Assembly: GCF_015291665.1 (NCBI RefSeq)
Contig: NZ_CP030048.1
Span: 7,227,501-7,291,500, forward strand
DNA length: 64,000 bases
Direction of reading: 5' to 3'
Source of the DNA: Bradyrhizobium sp. CCBAU 53338
GTDB lineage: Bacteria; Pseudomonadota; Alphaproteobacteria; Rhizobiales; Xanthobacteraceae
The position numbers and the translations under genes are program-made. The notes under the pieces were generated by a model. That model made no database searches, was not told the DNA's origin, and worked only from the letters and a program-made list of their open reading frames with translations. Positions 53,091 through 61,000 of the stretch are shown piece by piece (within the stretch, counting starts at the first letter, position 1; the number at the start of each line of letters is the position of its first letter).

Positions 53091-53420
53091 ATGGCCAATG
53101 CAAGACACAACTTGGTCGACTACAGATTTGCGCCTAGTGGCGCACACCTGCAGATCGAAGTTCTTTGGAAGGGACCTCATCCCCAAGCCGCCATCAATCA
53201 CGCGAAGGCTTGCCTGGAGCAGTTTGCGCGCTCGCAACACGACGAGATAAAGATCTTCTCAAAGAAATACATGGGTCGAGTCTACTTCCATGTTGCCGGC
53301 GCCGAGCAGATGATCGACTGGCAGCCAGCCAAGGCGCCCCCGCGGAATTCGTATGGGGGAGAAGTGAGGGCTCGCGGCGTCGATACTCTCGCTCGCCGGG
53401 GCGTTTCCTATCGCAAGTGA
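53091..53420 (+). CDS. Small hypothetical protein divergent from DISARM
   Basis: A 109-residue protein of no recognised family (start ATG 53091; an upstream start at 53070 is possible). The segment FAPSGAHLQIEVLWKGPHPQ followed by AINHAKACLEQFARSQHDEI suggests a compact alpha/beta fold. It is transcribed away from drmD across a 136-bp gap, so it could share regulation with DISARM, and it converges on the HEPN gene with 34 bp between stops. No motif hints at enzymatic activity. Confidence 0.55.
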   Translation: MANARHNLVDYRFAPSGAHLQIEVLWKGPHPQAAINHAKACLEQFARSQHDEIKIFSKKYMGRVYFHVAGAEQMIDWQPAKAPPRNSYGGEVRARGVDTLARRGVSYRK

Positions 53421-53454
53421 CCTTCCCAGCACCTAATCCATCGTTAGATTGTGC

Positions 53455-53979
53455 CTAACCTCTCAGCGCGCGACGAATCTCTGATCGGACTTGATTTATA
53501 ACGATTTCGCTATAACAACCTTGCGACTTTTTCTCAATCAGCCTTGCGAACTTTCCAAATATCTCGCGAAGATCACTGATGCTCAAATAGCAAACCCAGT
53601 TCGGCGGTTCGGTCTCGCGCGACCTATTCCAAAGATACACACCTTTGATTGCACCTTTGTCAGACGCAAAGTCGATATTGAAGTGCGCAAAACTGTTTCG
53701 CATGTTCTTTACCAGGTCGCGGAGGTTCTGCGTTCTCTCCTGCCCGTGCTCAAAGGAGGGGATTGGCCATCCATCCTTCTTCAATTCCGCAAGACTCTTC
53801 TTTGGGATATCGTCAAAGAATTCCTGCTGGGGGAACATCAGAAGTCCAATGGCGGAAATGATCAGCTGAGTCACTTCGAAATATTCGTTGGGCTTGAGCT
53901 TGCTCAGCTCCTCTATCTTTTCAAGATTTTTGCGAGTTCTCTGCGCAAAGTGGCGAACAGTAACCGCGTAGTCAGTCAT
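53455..53979 (-). CDS. HEPN family ribonuclease-like protein
   Basis: A 174-residue all-helical protein. The HEPN RNase signature RNxxxH is present as RNSFAH (Arg94, His99) within NLRDLVKNMRNSFAHFNI, preceded by LLMFPQQEFFDDIP. This is the pattern of stand-alone HEPN nucleases of conflict systems (pEK499-type). Such enzymes cleave RNA when activated and are often toxins. No MNT nucleotidyltransferase antitoxin lies beside it. Start at ATG 53979 is chosen; the upstream extension to 54237 runs through tRNA-like sequence and is spurious. It is the last gene before the island boundary. Confidence 0.78.
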   Translation of the reverse strand: MTDYAVTVRHFAQRTRKNLEKIEELSKLKPNEYFEVTQLIISAIGLLMFPQQEFFDDIPKKSLAELKKDGWPIPSFEHGQERTQNLRDLVKNMRNSFAHFNIDFASDKGAIKGVYLWNRSRETEPPNWVCYLSISDLREIFGKFARLIEKKSQGCYSEIVINQVRSEIRRALRG

Positions 53980-54134
53980 GCTTAGGTCCGCCCTTGCCAA
54001 ACTACTCGATGAGATAGCCTCGCCGGTCCCTCCGCTCAAGTCGGCGGGTATTGCAAACCCTCGGGTAGTTCCGAGCAAGGCTGACGCTCCAACACAGGGC
54101 CCGGAGGCAGCAAGTGGCGCCGAGGTCCTGCCTC

Positions 54135-54162
54135 GCCGCGGCTGTGGCGCCACAGCCGCGGC
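54135..54162. repeat. 28-bp perfect palindrome near the right boundary
   Basis: Two 14-base halves (GCCGCGGCTGTGGC and its exact complement) with no loop. It lies 24 bp from the inverted tRNA-like sequence and downstream of it on the reverse strand. It could be a transcription stop or part of a recombination site. No T-run follows on either strand. Confidence 0.7.
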
Positions 54163-54186
54163 ACATGCGGCCGACCCTAGACCGGT

Positions 54187-54260
54187 GCACCCGACACGAT
54201 TCGAACGTGTGACCTTTGCCTGAGGAGGGCTACGCAACCATCCGACCGAGCCACCCCAGG
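54187..54260 (-). pseudogene. Inverted tRNA-Arg-like sequence with an authentic 3' half
   Basis: On the reverse strand, 35 bases (54221 to 54187) are identical to the anticodon-stem, T-arm and acceptor 3' part of the intact tRNA-Arg(CCG). The preceding 40 bases are only loosely tRNA-like: a CCT-type anticodon loop, but D-arm and acceptor strands that do not pair. It therefore looks like an attachment-site half joined to foreign sequence, not a working tRNA. It lies in opposite orientation to the intact gene 51 bp away. Confidence 0.65.
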
Positions 54261-54267
54261 CAAACCT

Positions 54268-54351
54268 AGCGGTTGCCCGCCCCTCGCCGTTAGGCTAAAT
54301 GAGGCCTTGCTGCACCCGTAGCTCAGCTGGATAGAGCGTTGCCCTCCGAAG
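54268..54351 (+). repeat. Right 84-bp direct repeat of the island
   Basis: Pairs with 13161-13244 (81 of 84 identical). It includes 44 bp of tRNA upstream flank, where all three mismatches lie, and the first 40 bases of the intact tRNA. Confidence 0.85.
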
Positions 54352-54388
54352 GCAAAGGTCACACGTTCGAATCGTGTCGGGTGCGCCA
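54312..54388 (+). tRNA. tRNA-Arg (anticodon CCG)
   Basis: A complete 77-base cloverleaf including encoded CCA (54386-54388). Acceptor GCACCCG pairs with CGGGTGC; the D-arm is GCTC/GAGC, the anticodon stem TTGCC/GGCAA with loop CTCCGAA (anticodon 54346-54348, CCG, reading CGG codons), and the T-loop TTCGAAT. It is the intact copy of the gene whose 5' part is duplicated at the left end of the island. Confidence 0.97.
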
Positions 54389-54582
54389 CTTCCTTGCAAG
54401 GCCGCGAATCCCTCCCTTGTCAGCCCGCTTGGGCGGCGGTCTCGGTGGGCGAGATCGACAATGTCGCTTCTCTTCCGCAGCACTTCCGCATCATGTGGGC
54501 GCGGGCCTCCTGGAGGCTGACGAAGGTCGCATCGACGTCGACGTCCGGACGAGGGCCGTGCGTGGCCCCCGTCCTCGCGTTC

Positions 54583-54876
54583 TCAGTGCCTGATATGCTC
54601 GAACACGACGATCACGCCGGTCGGCTCGGGCTCGTGCGCCATCAGCCGTGTCAGATCGGCATCGCTCCAGTCGGCGAGGCTGACGACTTCGCCGGTCTGG
54701 CGTTCCGCGCCCTGTGACGGCGTCGGCTCCAAAACCTTCAATCCCATCTCGTCGACGAAGAACGTGTGCTCGCCGAACATGCTGTTGAGCTGGGGCATCG
54801 CGGGATGCTCGTCGGGCAGCACCTGTGCACCGAGCTGGTTGACGGTTTGCTTGACCTGTTCGGATGTGAGCTTCAT
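54583..54876 (-). CDS. Conserved hypothetical protein
   Basis: A 97-residue acidic protein with no recognised domain, well formed as a gene: ATG at 54876 preceded by GGAGCAG, and GC-rich codon use like the core genes. Segments include QLGAQVLPDEHPAMPQLN and FGEHTFFVDEMGLKVLEP. Likely a lineage-specific cytoplasmic protein. It is the first core gene to the right of the tRNA-Arg; the 194 bp between tRNA and its stop shows no other feature. Confidence 0.7.
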   Translation of the reverse strand: MKLTSEQVKQTVNQLGAQVLPDEHPAMPQLNSMFGEHTFFVDEMGLKVLEPTPSQGAERQTGEVVSLADWSDADLTRLMAHEPEPTGVIVVFEHIRH

Positions 54877-55092
54877 GAGCTGCTCCGTTCTATCGTTCGA
54901 GTTTCACGGCTTGAGCCAAATTGTTGGCCGGAGCGCGCGTGTTCCCTGCGCCTGTTGGCTGGCTCAAACTCCCGAACGGGTGCTGCGCACAAATGTTCCT
55001 GCGAAATGAATTTCGTGATCGCGCGCAGCGTCTGCCGCGCCGACGGCGCGAGATCGCCACACGATATCCACGATCTGGCCGGCGGCGCTAGT

Positions 55093-55386
55093 CTAGTCGG
55101 CCGCTTCGACGATCCTGATATCGCGATCGGCGCCGTCGCCAAGCAGATCGTGCGCGGCCTTGTAGGCCGGGCTTTCATAGGCGGCCCTGGCGCGTTCGAC
55201 GCTGTCGAACTCGATGAGAACGACCCGTTCCATCTGGCCGAGCTCGAAGGCCGCAGCCGGCATGCCCCGCGCGAGCACGCGGCCGCCGGCGGCCTCGATC
55301 GCCGGACGCGACAGCTTGGCATAGGCCGCCATGGCATCGGGATTTCTGATCGCGCGGTAGGTCGCAACCCAATAGGCTTTGGCCAT
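55093..55386 (-). CDS. DUF1330 family protein
   Basis: A 97-residue dimeric alpha/beta-barrel (ferredoxin-like) protein. The family signature is visible: AKAYWVATYRAIRNPDAMAA at the start, then AAGGRVLARG, VLIEFDSVERARAAYESPAY and a C-terminal DIRIVEA. The function of DUF1330 proteins is not established. ATG at 55386 follows AGGAAGACGAGA. The gene lies 25 bp after the DNA glycosylase gene on the same strand and may be co-transcribed with it. Confidence 0.88.
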   Translation of the reverse strand: MAKAYWVATYRAIRNPDAMAAYAKLSRPAIEAAGGRVLARGMPAAAFELGQMERVVLIEFDSVERARAAYESPAYKAAHDLLGDGADRDIRIVEAAD

Positions 55387-55411
55387 TCTCGTCTTCCTGG
55401 TTTCTCGTGAG

Positions 55412-56101
55412 CTAATGCTCGCTCCGGTTTTCACCGACCGAGAGCGCGCAGATGCGCGACAGATAAGTGTAGGGCAGACCGGTCTCCTCGGCCCAGGCAT
55501 TGAACTGCGCCTGCACCTTGGCGAGATCGCCCTTCGACTTGACCTCTTCGGCGATGTCCAGGCCCGCATCGCGCAGGCAGGCAACGACGTCCTTGGAGGT
55601 GACAAAGCCGTCCCAGCCGACGAAGCGCAGCAGCATCTGCCCGGTGTTGCCCCCTAGCCGGCTGCCGCGCCTGGTCAAGAGATCAAGCAGGCCGACCTCG
55701 TTGGACGGCGGCCATTGCGCCAGGAATTTACCGAAGCTGCCGTGCTCTTTCGCGATCTCCTGCACGAAGGCGGCATTCTCGCGCACCGACATGATCTTGG
55801 CGCCGTTGCGCACGATCCGCGCATCGCGCAGCAGGCCTTCCCAATAGTCTTCGGGCTGGAAGGAGAGCTTGGCCGGCTGGAAGCGCAGAAAGGCGTCTTC
55901 GAAACCGTCCCATTTTGCGTCGATCACGCTCCAGGCAAAGCCCGCGCAAAACACCCGCTTCGTCATCTCGGCGAGGATGCGATCGTCGCCGAGCCTGGCC
56001 AACCGCTTCAGGTCGGGCTTGTCAGGCATCAGCTTGTCGAGCGCCTTGGAGCCGCCCTTGCGCTTCTCGGCGCGGGTACGAATGGTCTTGAAGGACGTCA
56101 T
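55412..56101 (-). CDS. DNA-3-methyladenine glycosylase I-like protein
   Basis: A 229-residue helical protein of the TagI-like 3-methyladenine glycosylase superfamily, for base-excision repair of alkylated DNA. Recognisable segments are RVFCAGFAWSVIDAKWDGFE (the substrate pocket region with conserved Trp), PEDYWEGLLRDARIVRNGAK (xRIxRN motif) and, near the C-terminus, CxxDAG. It is a divergent branch lacking the short zinc-binding N-terminus of E. coli Tag. Start at ATG 56101; the frame continues to 56134. Confidence 0.8.
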   Translation of the reverse strand: MTSFKTIRTRAEKRKGGSKALDKLMPDKPDLKRLARLGDDRILAEMTKRVFCAGFAWSVIDAKWDGFEDAFLRFQPAKLSFQPEDYWEGLLRDARIVRNGAKIMSVRENAAFVQEIAKEHGSFGKFLAQWPPSNEVGLLDLLTRRGSRLGGNTGQMLLRFVGWDGFVTSKDVVACLRDAGLDIAEEVKSKGDLAKVQAQFNAWAEETGLPYTYLSRICALSVGENRSEH

Positions 56102-56301
56102 GGCGATACCGGCGTTGAGGGCGCGCCACGACACCAGAATTCGGCGATCCGGTCCAGCCCAGCGACGACCCGGGGCTTGCGCGCTTCAATCCGCCGCAGC
56201 ATGGTTGACGGGACAGGCCATCCGTACTGGTCCGCTTCTTGCTTCATGAATAACGTTTTGAAATTCCCAAATACTTTCACACTCCCGCCGACGGATCCCC
56301 A

Positions 56302-57129
56302 ATGCGCTGCCTGGTCGTGGCCGACCTGCACTATTCGCTGCCGCAGCTCGACTGGCTGGTTAGCGCGGCGCCGCAGTTCGATCTGGTGATCTTCGCAGGC
56401 GACGCGCTGGACGTCGGCTCGATGGTGGATTTCCGTGCCCAGATCGTGGTGGTGAAAAAGTACCTGGCGATGATCGCGTCGAAGACCCGCGTCATCCTCT
56501 GCTCCGGAAACCACGACCTCGACGAGCGCAACGCGGAAGGCGAGAAGATCTCCCGCTGGATTTCAGAGGTCCGCGAGCTCGGCATTGCCTGCGACGGCGA
56601 CAATCTCACCATCGGCGATACGCTGTTTACGGTGTGCCCGTGGTGGGACGGACCGCTGGTGAAGCAGCGCATCGTCGACCAGTTGCGCGATGCCGCGGTC
56701 GATCACCCACGGCGCTGGATCTGGGCGCATCATGCGCCGCCGGCCGATTCACCGACGAGCTGGGGCGGCAAGCGCTTCTTCGGCGATGTCGAAGTGGTGC
56801 AGTGGATCATGCAGTATCAGCCCTCGATGGTGATCTCGGGCCATGTGCACCAATCGCCGTTCATCAAGGACGGCTCGTGGTACGACCTGATAGGCCAGAC
56901 CTGGGTGTTCAACGCCGGCCTGCAGCCGGGACGCCCGCCGACACGCATCGTGCTTGATCTCGATGAGAACAGGGCGTTCTGGCTGGCGGCCGGCGAAGCG
57001 CAGTGGATCGATCTCGGCGCACCGCTGAAGCGGCCGGCGTCCCATGTCACTGAGCCGCCGGACTGGCTCACATCCTTGGATCGGATTTCCGATCCGAGCC
57101 TGGCGAGACCTCGAGCGGCGGCAGGTTGA
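56302..57129 (+). CDS. Metallophosphoesterase
   Basis: A 275-residue calcineurin-like phosphoesterase. The five metal-binding blocks are in order: CLVVADLHYS (DxH), VIFAGDALDV (GDxxD), ILCSGNHDLDE (GNHD), IWAHHAPP and VISGHVHQSP (GHxH). The substrate is unknown; members act on nucleotides, phosphoproteins or nucleic acids. The last 62 bases overlap the end of the convergent cyclic-nucleotide-binding gene, so the C-terminal 20 residues may be poorly constrained. Start at ATG 56302. Confidence 0.9.
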   Translation: MRCLVVADLHYSLPQLDWLVSAAPQFDLVIFAGDALDVGSMVDFRAQIVVVKKYLAMIASKTRVILCSGNHDLDERNAEGEKISRWISEVRELGIACDGDNLTIGDTLFTVCPWWDGPLVKQRIVDQLRDAAVDHPRRWIWAHHAPPADSPTSWGGKRFFGDVEVVQWIMQYQPSMVISGHVHQSPFIKDGSWYDLIGQTWVFNAGLQPGRPPTRIVLDLDENRAFWLAAGEAQWIDLGAPLKRPASHVTEPPDWLTSLDRISDPSLARPRAAAG

Positions 57130-57553
57130 TCATGCTCTGGAGCACCTCGCCGACCATGGCGAGATGCGTGCCGTGGCCGGCATATTGGCGCTTGAGATCG
57201 GCGAGATAGGTGTTGGCGGCATTGAGCCGCTGCGCCAGCATGCGCGCGAGCAAGAGCGCGAGCTCCGGCTGCTGCTTGAGGAGCGAGGCAGCATCCTCGA
57301 ACTCATAGATGACCGTGTTCGTACAGGCTCGCACGGTTGCAGTATGCGGCACTCCCAGCAACACCGACATCTCGCCCAGGACCGCGCCCGGCTCCGTGAC
57401 GGTGGCGACGATCATCTCGCCCTTGAGCACCTCGAGCTTGCCGTCCATCAGCACATAGAGATGGCCGGAAGCGCCGCCCTCTGTCACCAGATCGGTGCCG
57501 GCGGCAATCCTCCGCTCCGTTCCACCGGTGCAACAATCCAGAACCGCGCGCAT
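57068..57553 (-). CDS. Cyclic-nucleotide-binding domain protein
   Basis: A 161-residue single-domain cNMP-binding protein of the CRP/FNR effector-domain fold, without a DNA-binding part. The core AAGTDLVTEGGASGHLYVLM, the DGKLEVL strand and the phosphate-binding cassette region PGAVLGEMSVLLGVPHTATV (GEMSVL...TATV) are clear. It could act as a small regulatory subunit sensing cAMP. Start at ATG 57553 is preferred over the longer frame to 57637. Its 3' end overlaps the metallophosphoesterase gene by 62 bp tail to tail. Confidence 0.85.
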   Translation of the reverse strand: MRAVLDCCTGGTERRIAAGTDLVTEGGASGHLYVLMDGKLEVLKGEMIVATVTEPGAVLGEMSVLLGVPHTATVRACTNTVIYEFEDAASLLKQQPELALLLARMLAQRLNAANTYLADLKRQYAGHGTHLAMVGEVLQSMINLPPLEVSPGSDRKSDPRM

Positions 57554-57712
57554 CGCCGCATACTCCCGCAAGAGACGGCAGTAGAGCACGATCCGCAGGG
57601 AGATGCAGCGGTTTTTGCGCATGCCGCCGCACAGCACTACATCCGGCGCGAAGCGGTTCGCCTCAGCGTCCGAGAACCGCGGCGGAGACCCTTGCCCGGC
57701 TCCGCCTCGGTG

Positions 57713-58453
57713 TCAGGCCCGCGAGAGTGCGGGCACCTCTTCCGGCATGATCGCCTGGAGACCGCCGAAGCGACGCTCGCGGCCGTGGAAGGAGGCCAGC
57801 GCCGCGGCGAGATCGCCCGCATCGAATTCGGGCCACATCCTCTCGGTGAAATGCAGCTCGGCATAGGCACCTTCCCAGAGCAGGAAATCCGACAGCCGCT
57901 TCTCTCCCGAGGTACGGATGATGAGATCGACGTCGCGGAGGCCAGCTTCGCCAGTGACGAGCTGCGAGAAGGCCTCGCGGGTCAGGCTGGTCAGCGCAGC
58001 CGCCTTCGCCGCGGCGTTCAGGATGGCCTCACGCGCGGAATAGTCGACGGCGATCCGCAGATGCAGCGTCGTGCCGCGCGCGGTCGCGTCTTCTGCACGC
58101 GCAATTGCGGTGGCGATGCCGTCAGGCAGGCGATCGCGACGGCCGATCACGTTGAGGCGCACGCCGTTCTTCACCAGGCTCTGCACTTCATTGGCGAGAT
58201 AGAAGCGCAGCAGCGTCATCAGGGCTGCAACCTCGGCCTTGGGCCTGCGCCAATTGTCGGTCGAGAAGGCATAAAGCGTCAGCGTGCCGATGCCCTGCCT
58301 GGGTGCGGCCTCGACGATGCGGCGGATGGTCTCGACGCCGGCCTCGTGGCCGCGCACGCGCGACAGCCCGCGCCGCGTCGCCCATCGTCCGTTGCCGTCC
58401 ATGATGATGCCGACGTGAAGCTTCTCGTTGTGGGACGTGACGTCACTTTGCAT
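57713..58453 (-). CDS. uppS: Polyprenyl (undecaprenyl-type) diphosphate synthase
   Basis: A 246-residue cis-prenyltransferase. Signatures: HVGIIMDGNGRWATRRG (catalytic Asp in MDGNGRWA), LTLYAFSTDNWRRP, and DLIIRTSGEKRLSDFLLWEG with YAELHFTERMWPEF. It makes the lipid carrier for peptidoglycan and polysaccharides. ATG 58453 has GGAGA seven bases upstream. It lies in an operon with a winged-helix regulator and a membrane protein, instead of the usual frr-cdsA setting of the housekeeping gene, so it is probably a second copy with a special role (inference). Confidence 0.93.
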   Translation of the reverse strand: MQSDVTSHNEKLHVGIIMDGNGRWATRRGLSRVRGHEAGVETIRRIVEAAPRQGIGTLTLYAFSTDNWRRPKAEVAALMTLLRFYLANEVQSLVKNGVRLNVIGRRDRLPDGIATAIARAEDATARGTTLHLRIAVDYSAREAILNAAAKAAALTSLTREAFSQLVTGEAGLRDVDLIIRTSGEKRLSDFLLWEGAYAELHFTERMWPEFDAGDLAAALASFHGRERRFGGLQAIMPEEVPALSRA

Positions 58454-58483
58454 CGCAAAGTCTCCGGTCAAAAAAGGGGACGA

Positions 58484-58858
58484 TCAGGTCGAAAGAAAGC
58501 CGAGGCGGCCGAGCGGCGACGCCTCGCGGCCGGCGGCCTTGGCGGCGTCGCGCACCAGCCGCTCGAGCACGGCGAGATAGTCGAGGAAGCGGCGACGGCC
58601 GGCCTTGGTGAGGCGGCAGGTGGTGTGCGGGCGATTGCCCTCATAGCCCTTGGTGACCTCAACGAGGCCGGCCTCCTGGAGCACCGCGAGGTGCCGGCTG
58701 AGATTGCCGTCGGTGAGGCCGCAGAGCTGCTTCAGATCGGCGAACGCAAGCCCTTTCGGGTGCGCCATCAGCGAGGTCAGAAGCCCGAGCCTCGCCTTCT
58801 CGTGGATCACACGGTCGAGCCCTTCATAGGAGAAAGGCGCGCTGTCAGTCTTCGACAT
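58484..58858 (-). CDS. Winged-helix transcriptional regulator
   Basis: A 124-residue regulator of the HTH_34/MarR-like winged-helix type. The recognition region reads FADLKQLCGLTDGNLSRHLA, followed by LQEAGLVEVTKGYEGNRPHT and the wing TTCRLTKAGRRRF. It overlaps the upstream membrane-protein gene by 14 bases and lies 30 bp before the polyprenyl synthase start. The three genes 59462 to 57713 are therefore one operon that this protein may autoregulate. Confidence 0.88.
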   Translation of the reverse strand: MSKTDSAPFSYEGLDRVIHEKARLGLLTSLMAHPKGLAFADLKQLCGLTDGNLSRHLAVLQEAGLVEVTKGYEGNRPHTTCRLTKAGRRRFLDYLAVLERLVRDAAKAAGREASPLGRLGFLST

Positions 58859-59462
58859 CGTTGTCTCCGGACGCGAAATACAGAATGGCCGCCATCACCG
58901 ACTGGCCGATCACGAAGGGCAACCCCATGGTCCAAGGCGACAGCATGTGTGTCTGGCTCGCCAGCACCACCACCGCAAAGCCCGAGACGAAGTACCAGGC
59001 TCCCGCGAACGCCACGCTGCGCGGCAGCGAGCGGACGGACGCGAAAATGCCGAGCGACACCAGGATCTGCCACAGGCCCGGCAGCAGCCACAGCGTCTCG
59101 CTTGCGAACTTCCACATCACCACCGCAAGCAGGACGCCTGCGACGCCCGCAGGCAGGAACTGCTCGACCGCCTGGTGGATCATGGCATCGGCAAGGCCGG
59201 AATGATGACGACGCGAACGCGCGCGCATCTCGATCCAGATCATCAGGCCGGATAGCGCGGCTGCAATGAACCAGCCGAGAAAGAAACCGAGCGGCTCGCC
59301 GGTCGGATCGCCGAGCAACCAGAACTGCAGGACAGCGGTGACGAGCGCGACCGCGCCGGTCGCGGCCATCGTCGCCGGACCGTAACCGCGGAACGCCGTG
59401 CCGGCCGCAATCTGGCTGCGGATCGCCACGATGTCGGCCAGCGCCTTGTCGAGATCGCGCAT
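58845..59462 (-). CDS. Membrane protein of unknown function
   Basis: A 205-residue inner-membrane protein with about five to six helices: GATMAATGAVALVTAVLQFW-like first segment (about 30-55), then 60-80, 107-127, 130-150, 155-175 and 180-198. The N-terminal 25 residues (RDLDKALADIVAIRSQIAAG) are cytoplasmic and helical. This type often sits beside HTH_34 regulators and may be controlled by or signal to them. Start at ATG 59462; a TTG four codons upstream is an alternative. Confidence 0.78.
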   Translation of the reverse strand: MRDLDKALADIVAIRSQIAAGTAFRGYGPATMAATGAVALVTAVLQFWLLGDPTGEPLGFFLGWFIAAALSGLMIWIEMRARSRRHHSGLADAMIHQAVEQFLPAGVAGVLLAVVMWKFASETLWLLPGLWQILVSLGIFASVRSLPRSVAFAGAWYFVSGFAVVVLASQTHMLSPWTMGLPFVIGQSVMAAILYFASGDNDVED

Positions 59463-59660
59463 CGGCAATGCCAAGACTCCGCTCCACCCGGTTCATGGAC
59501 TGGCTTGTCCAGGTACTTTGTATCGCAAAGTATACCGCGCCGCAAAGTAAAGGCAAGCCGGAAGGTCGCCCGACGGAGACGATATCTGCACGGACAACTG
59601 CTGGTTGCGCGCCACCCGCTCGTGCAGCTAAGATGCGGCCAAAGTGTCCGGGGGGAAGTC

Positions 59661-60917
59661 ATGTGGTTGAGGTCGTTTGCCGTTGCGGCTGTGCTGCAAC
59701 TGGCTTTTGCGGGGCTAGCGCATGCGGCGGGACCGTTCGGCTCCGTCAATGTCGGCAACTGGATCGGCGGCGCCTTCAGCAACGACCAGACCGGCGCCTT
59801 CTCCCATTGCGCCGCAACGGCACCGTATGCAAACGGCGTCAACCTTGTCGTAAGCCAAAATGTCACCGGCATATGGTCGCTGGCCTTCGCAAGTCCCAGC
59901 TACCACTTCAACAAGGGCGAGAATGCTGCGATCGACGTGACGTTTGACGGGCAGGAGCAAGCCAGGCTGTACGCCACGGCCTATCAGACCAACATGCTTA
60001 CGGCCGTCATGCCGGTCAACGTCGCGCGTAGATTTCAAAAGGCGAGCCTCATGGTCGCAACAGCCGGCCGCGCTGTCCTGAATTTCGACCTGACCTCGAC
60101 CGGGCCGGTGATCGCCGCATTGGCCAACTGCGTAAATCGCGTGAAGACCGACGGGCTGAGCAAGGCCGGCGATTTTGCGAAGAGTGCCGCGAAGCCGGCA
60201 GTAACGGCGGACAAGCAGGGATCATCGCCGGCCGGCAAGGCCGGCAGAGGAGCAAAGAGCAGCTCCGGCTTTGGCACCGGCTTCGTGGTCAGCGCCGGCG
60301 GGCACATCGTCACCAACAACCACGTGATCGACGGTTGCAGCGAGCTCAAGGGCAATCTCACCGGTGAAGCCGCGATGGTGTTGCGCGTCGTGTCGAGCGA
60401 CGCAAACAACGATGTCGCTCTGTTGCAGGCGCCCTCGACCGCGACATTCAAGGAGTTTGCCCGGATCCGCGACCGTTCGATCCGCTCCGGCGATTCCGTC
60501 GTGACGATCGGCTTTCCGTTCCACGGATTGCTGACCTCGGACTTCACAGTGACGACGGGCATTGTGAGCTCGCTCAGCGGCATGCGCAACGATTCACGCT
60601 TCCTGCAGATCAGCGCACCCGTGCAGCCCGGCAACAGCGGAGGCCCGCTATTCGATACGACCGGCCAGGTCGTTGGCGTCGTCACCGGGAAGCTCGATGG
60701 ATTGCGAGTCGCCGCCGCGACCGGCAGCATCCCCGAAAACATCAACTTCGCCATCAAGACCGGCGCGCTACGCGACTTCCTCGACAATTCGGTGGTGCCG
60801 TACCGGACGGCCGAGCCGAAGGGCGAACTCAAGACCACCGACATCGCCGGGAACGCACGCGCCTATACGATGCTGATCTCGTGCAACGGCACGGAACAGG
60901 CGGACGCGAAGAAGTGA
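59661..60917 (+). CDS. Exported trypsin-like (S1C) serine protease
   Basis: A 418-residue periplasmic protease. A signal peptide (LRSFAVAAVLQLAFAGLAHA) is followed by an unknown beta-rich domain (about 22-150), a Ser/Lys-rich linker, and a DegP/HtrA-like protease domain. The catalytic triad is visible: His in VTNNHVID, Asp in NNDVALLQA and Ser in QPGNSGGPLF. No PDZ domain follows, so it is not a classical DegP. The start ATG 59661 is preceded by GGGGGAAG. It is monocistronic and divergent from the membrane-protein operon. Confidence 0.9.
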   Translation: MWLRSFAVAAVLQLAFAGLAHAAGPFGSVNVGNWIGGAFSNDQTGAFSHCAATAPYANGVNLVVSQNVTGIWSLAFASPSYHFNKGENAAIDVTFDGQEQARLYATAYQTNMLTAVMPVNVARRFQKASLMVATAGRAVLNFDLTSTGPVIAALANCVNRVKTDGLSKAGDFAKSAAKPAVTADKQGSSPAGKAGRGAKSSSGFGTGFVVSAGGHIVTNNHVIDGCSELKGNLTGEAAMVLRVVSSDANNDVALLQAPSTATFKEFARIRDRSIRSGDSVVTIGFPFHGLLTSDFTVTTGIVSSLSGMRNDSRFLQISAPVQPGNSGGPLFDTTGQVVGVVTGKLDGLRVAAATGSIPENINFAIKTGALRDFLDNSVVPYRTAEPKGELKTTDIAGNARAYTMLISCNGTEQADAKK

Positions 60918-61000
60918 GGTCGCCGCCTGTGGTGCCTCCCTTCCGGCGTCGCCCTGGCGAAACCTGGCAAAAACCAGGACCACATCTGTGAACGCCCCCC

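Noticed and set aside
54177..54389. Reverse open frame of 70 codons across the tRNA region
   Set aside because: It is the antisense of the tRNA-Arg and its inverted relative ([13 protein letters not shown] peptide), a well-known spurious translation.
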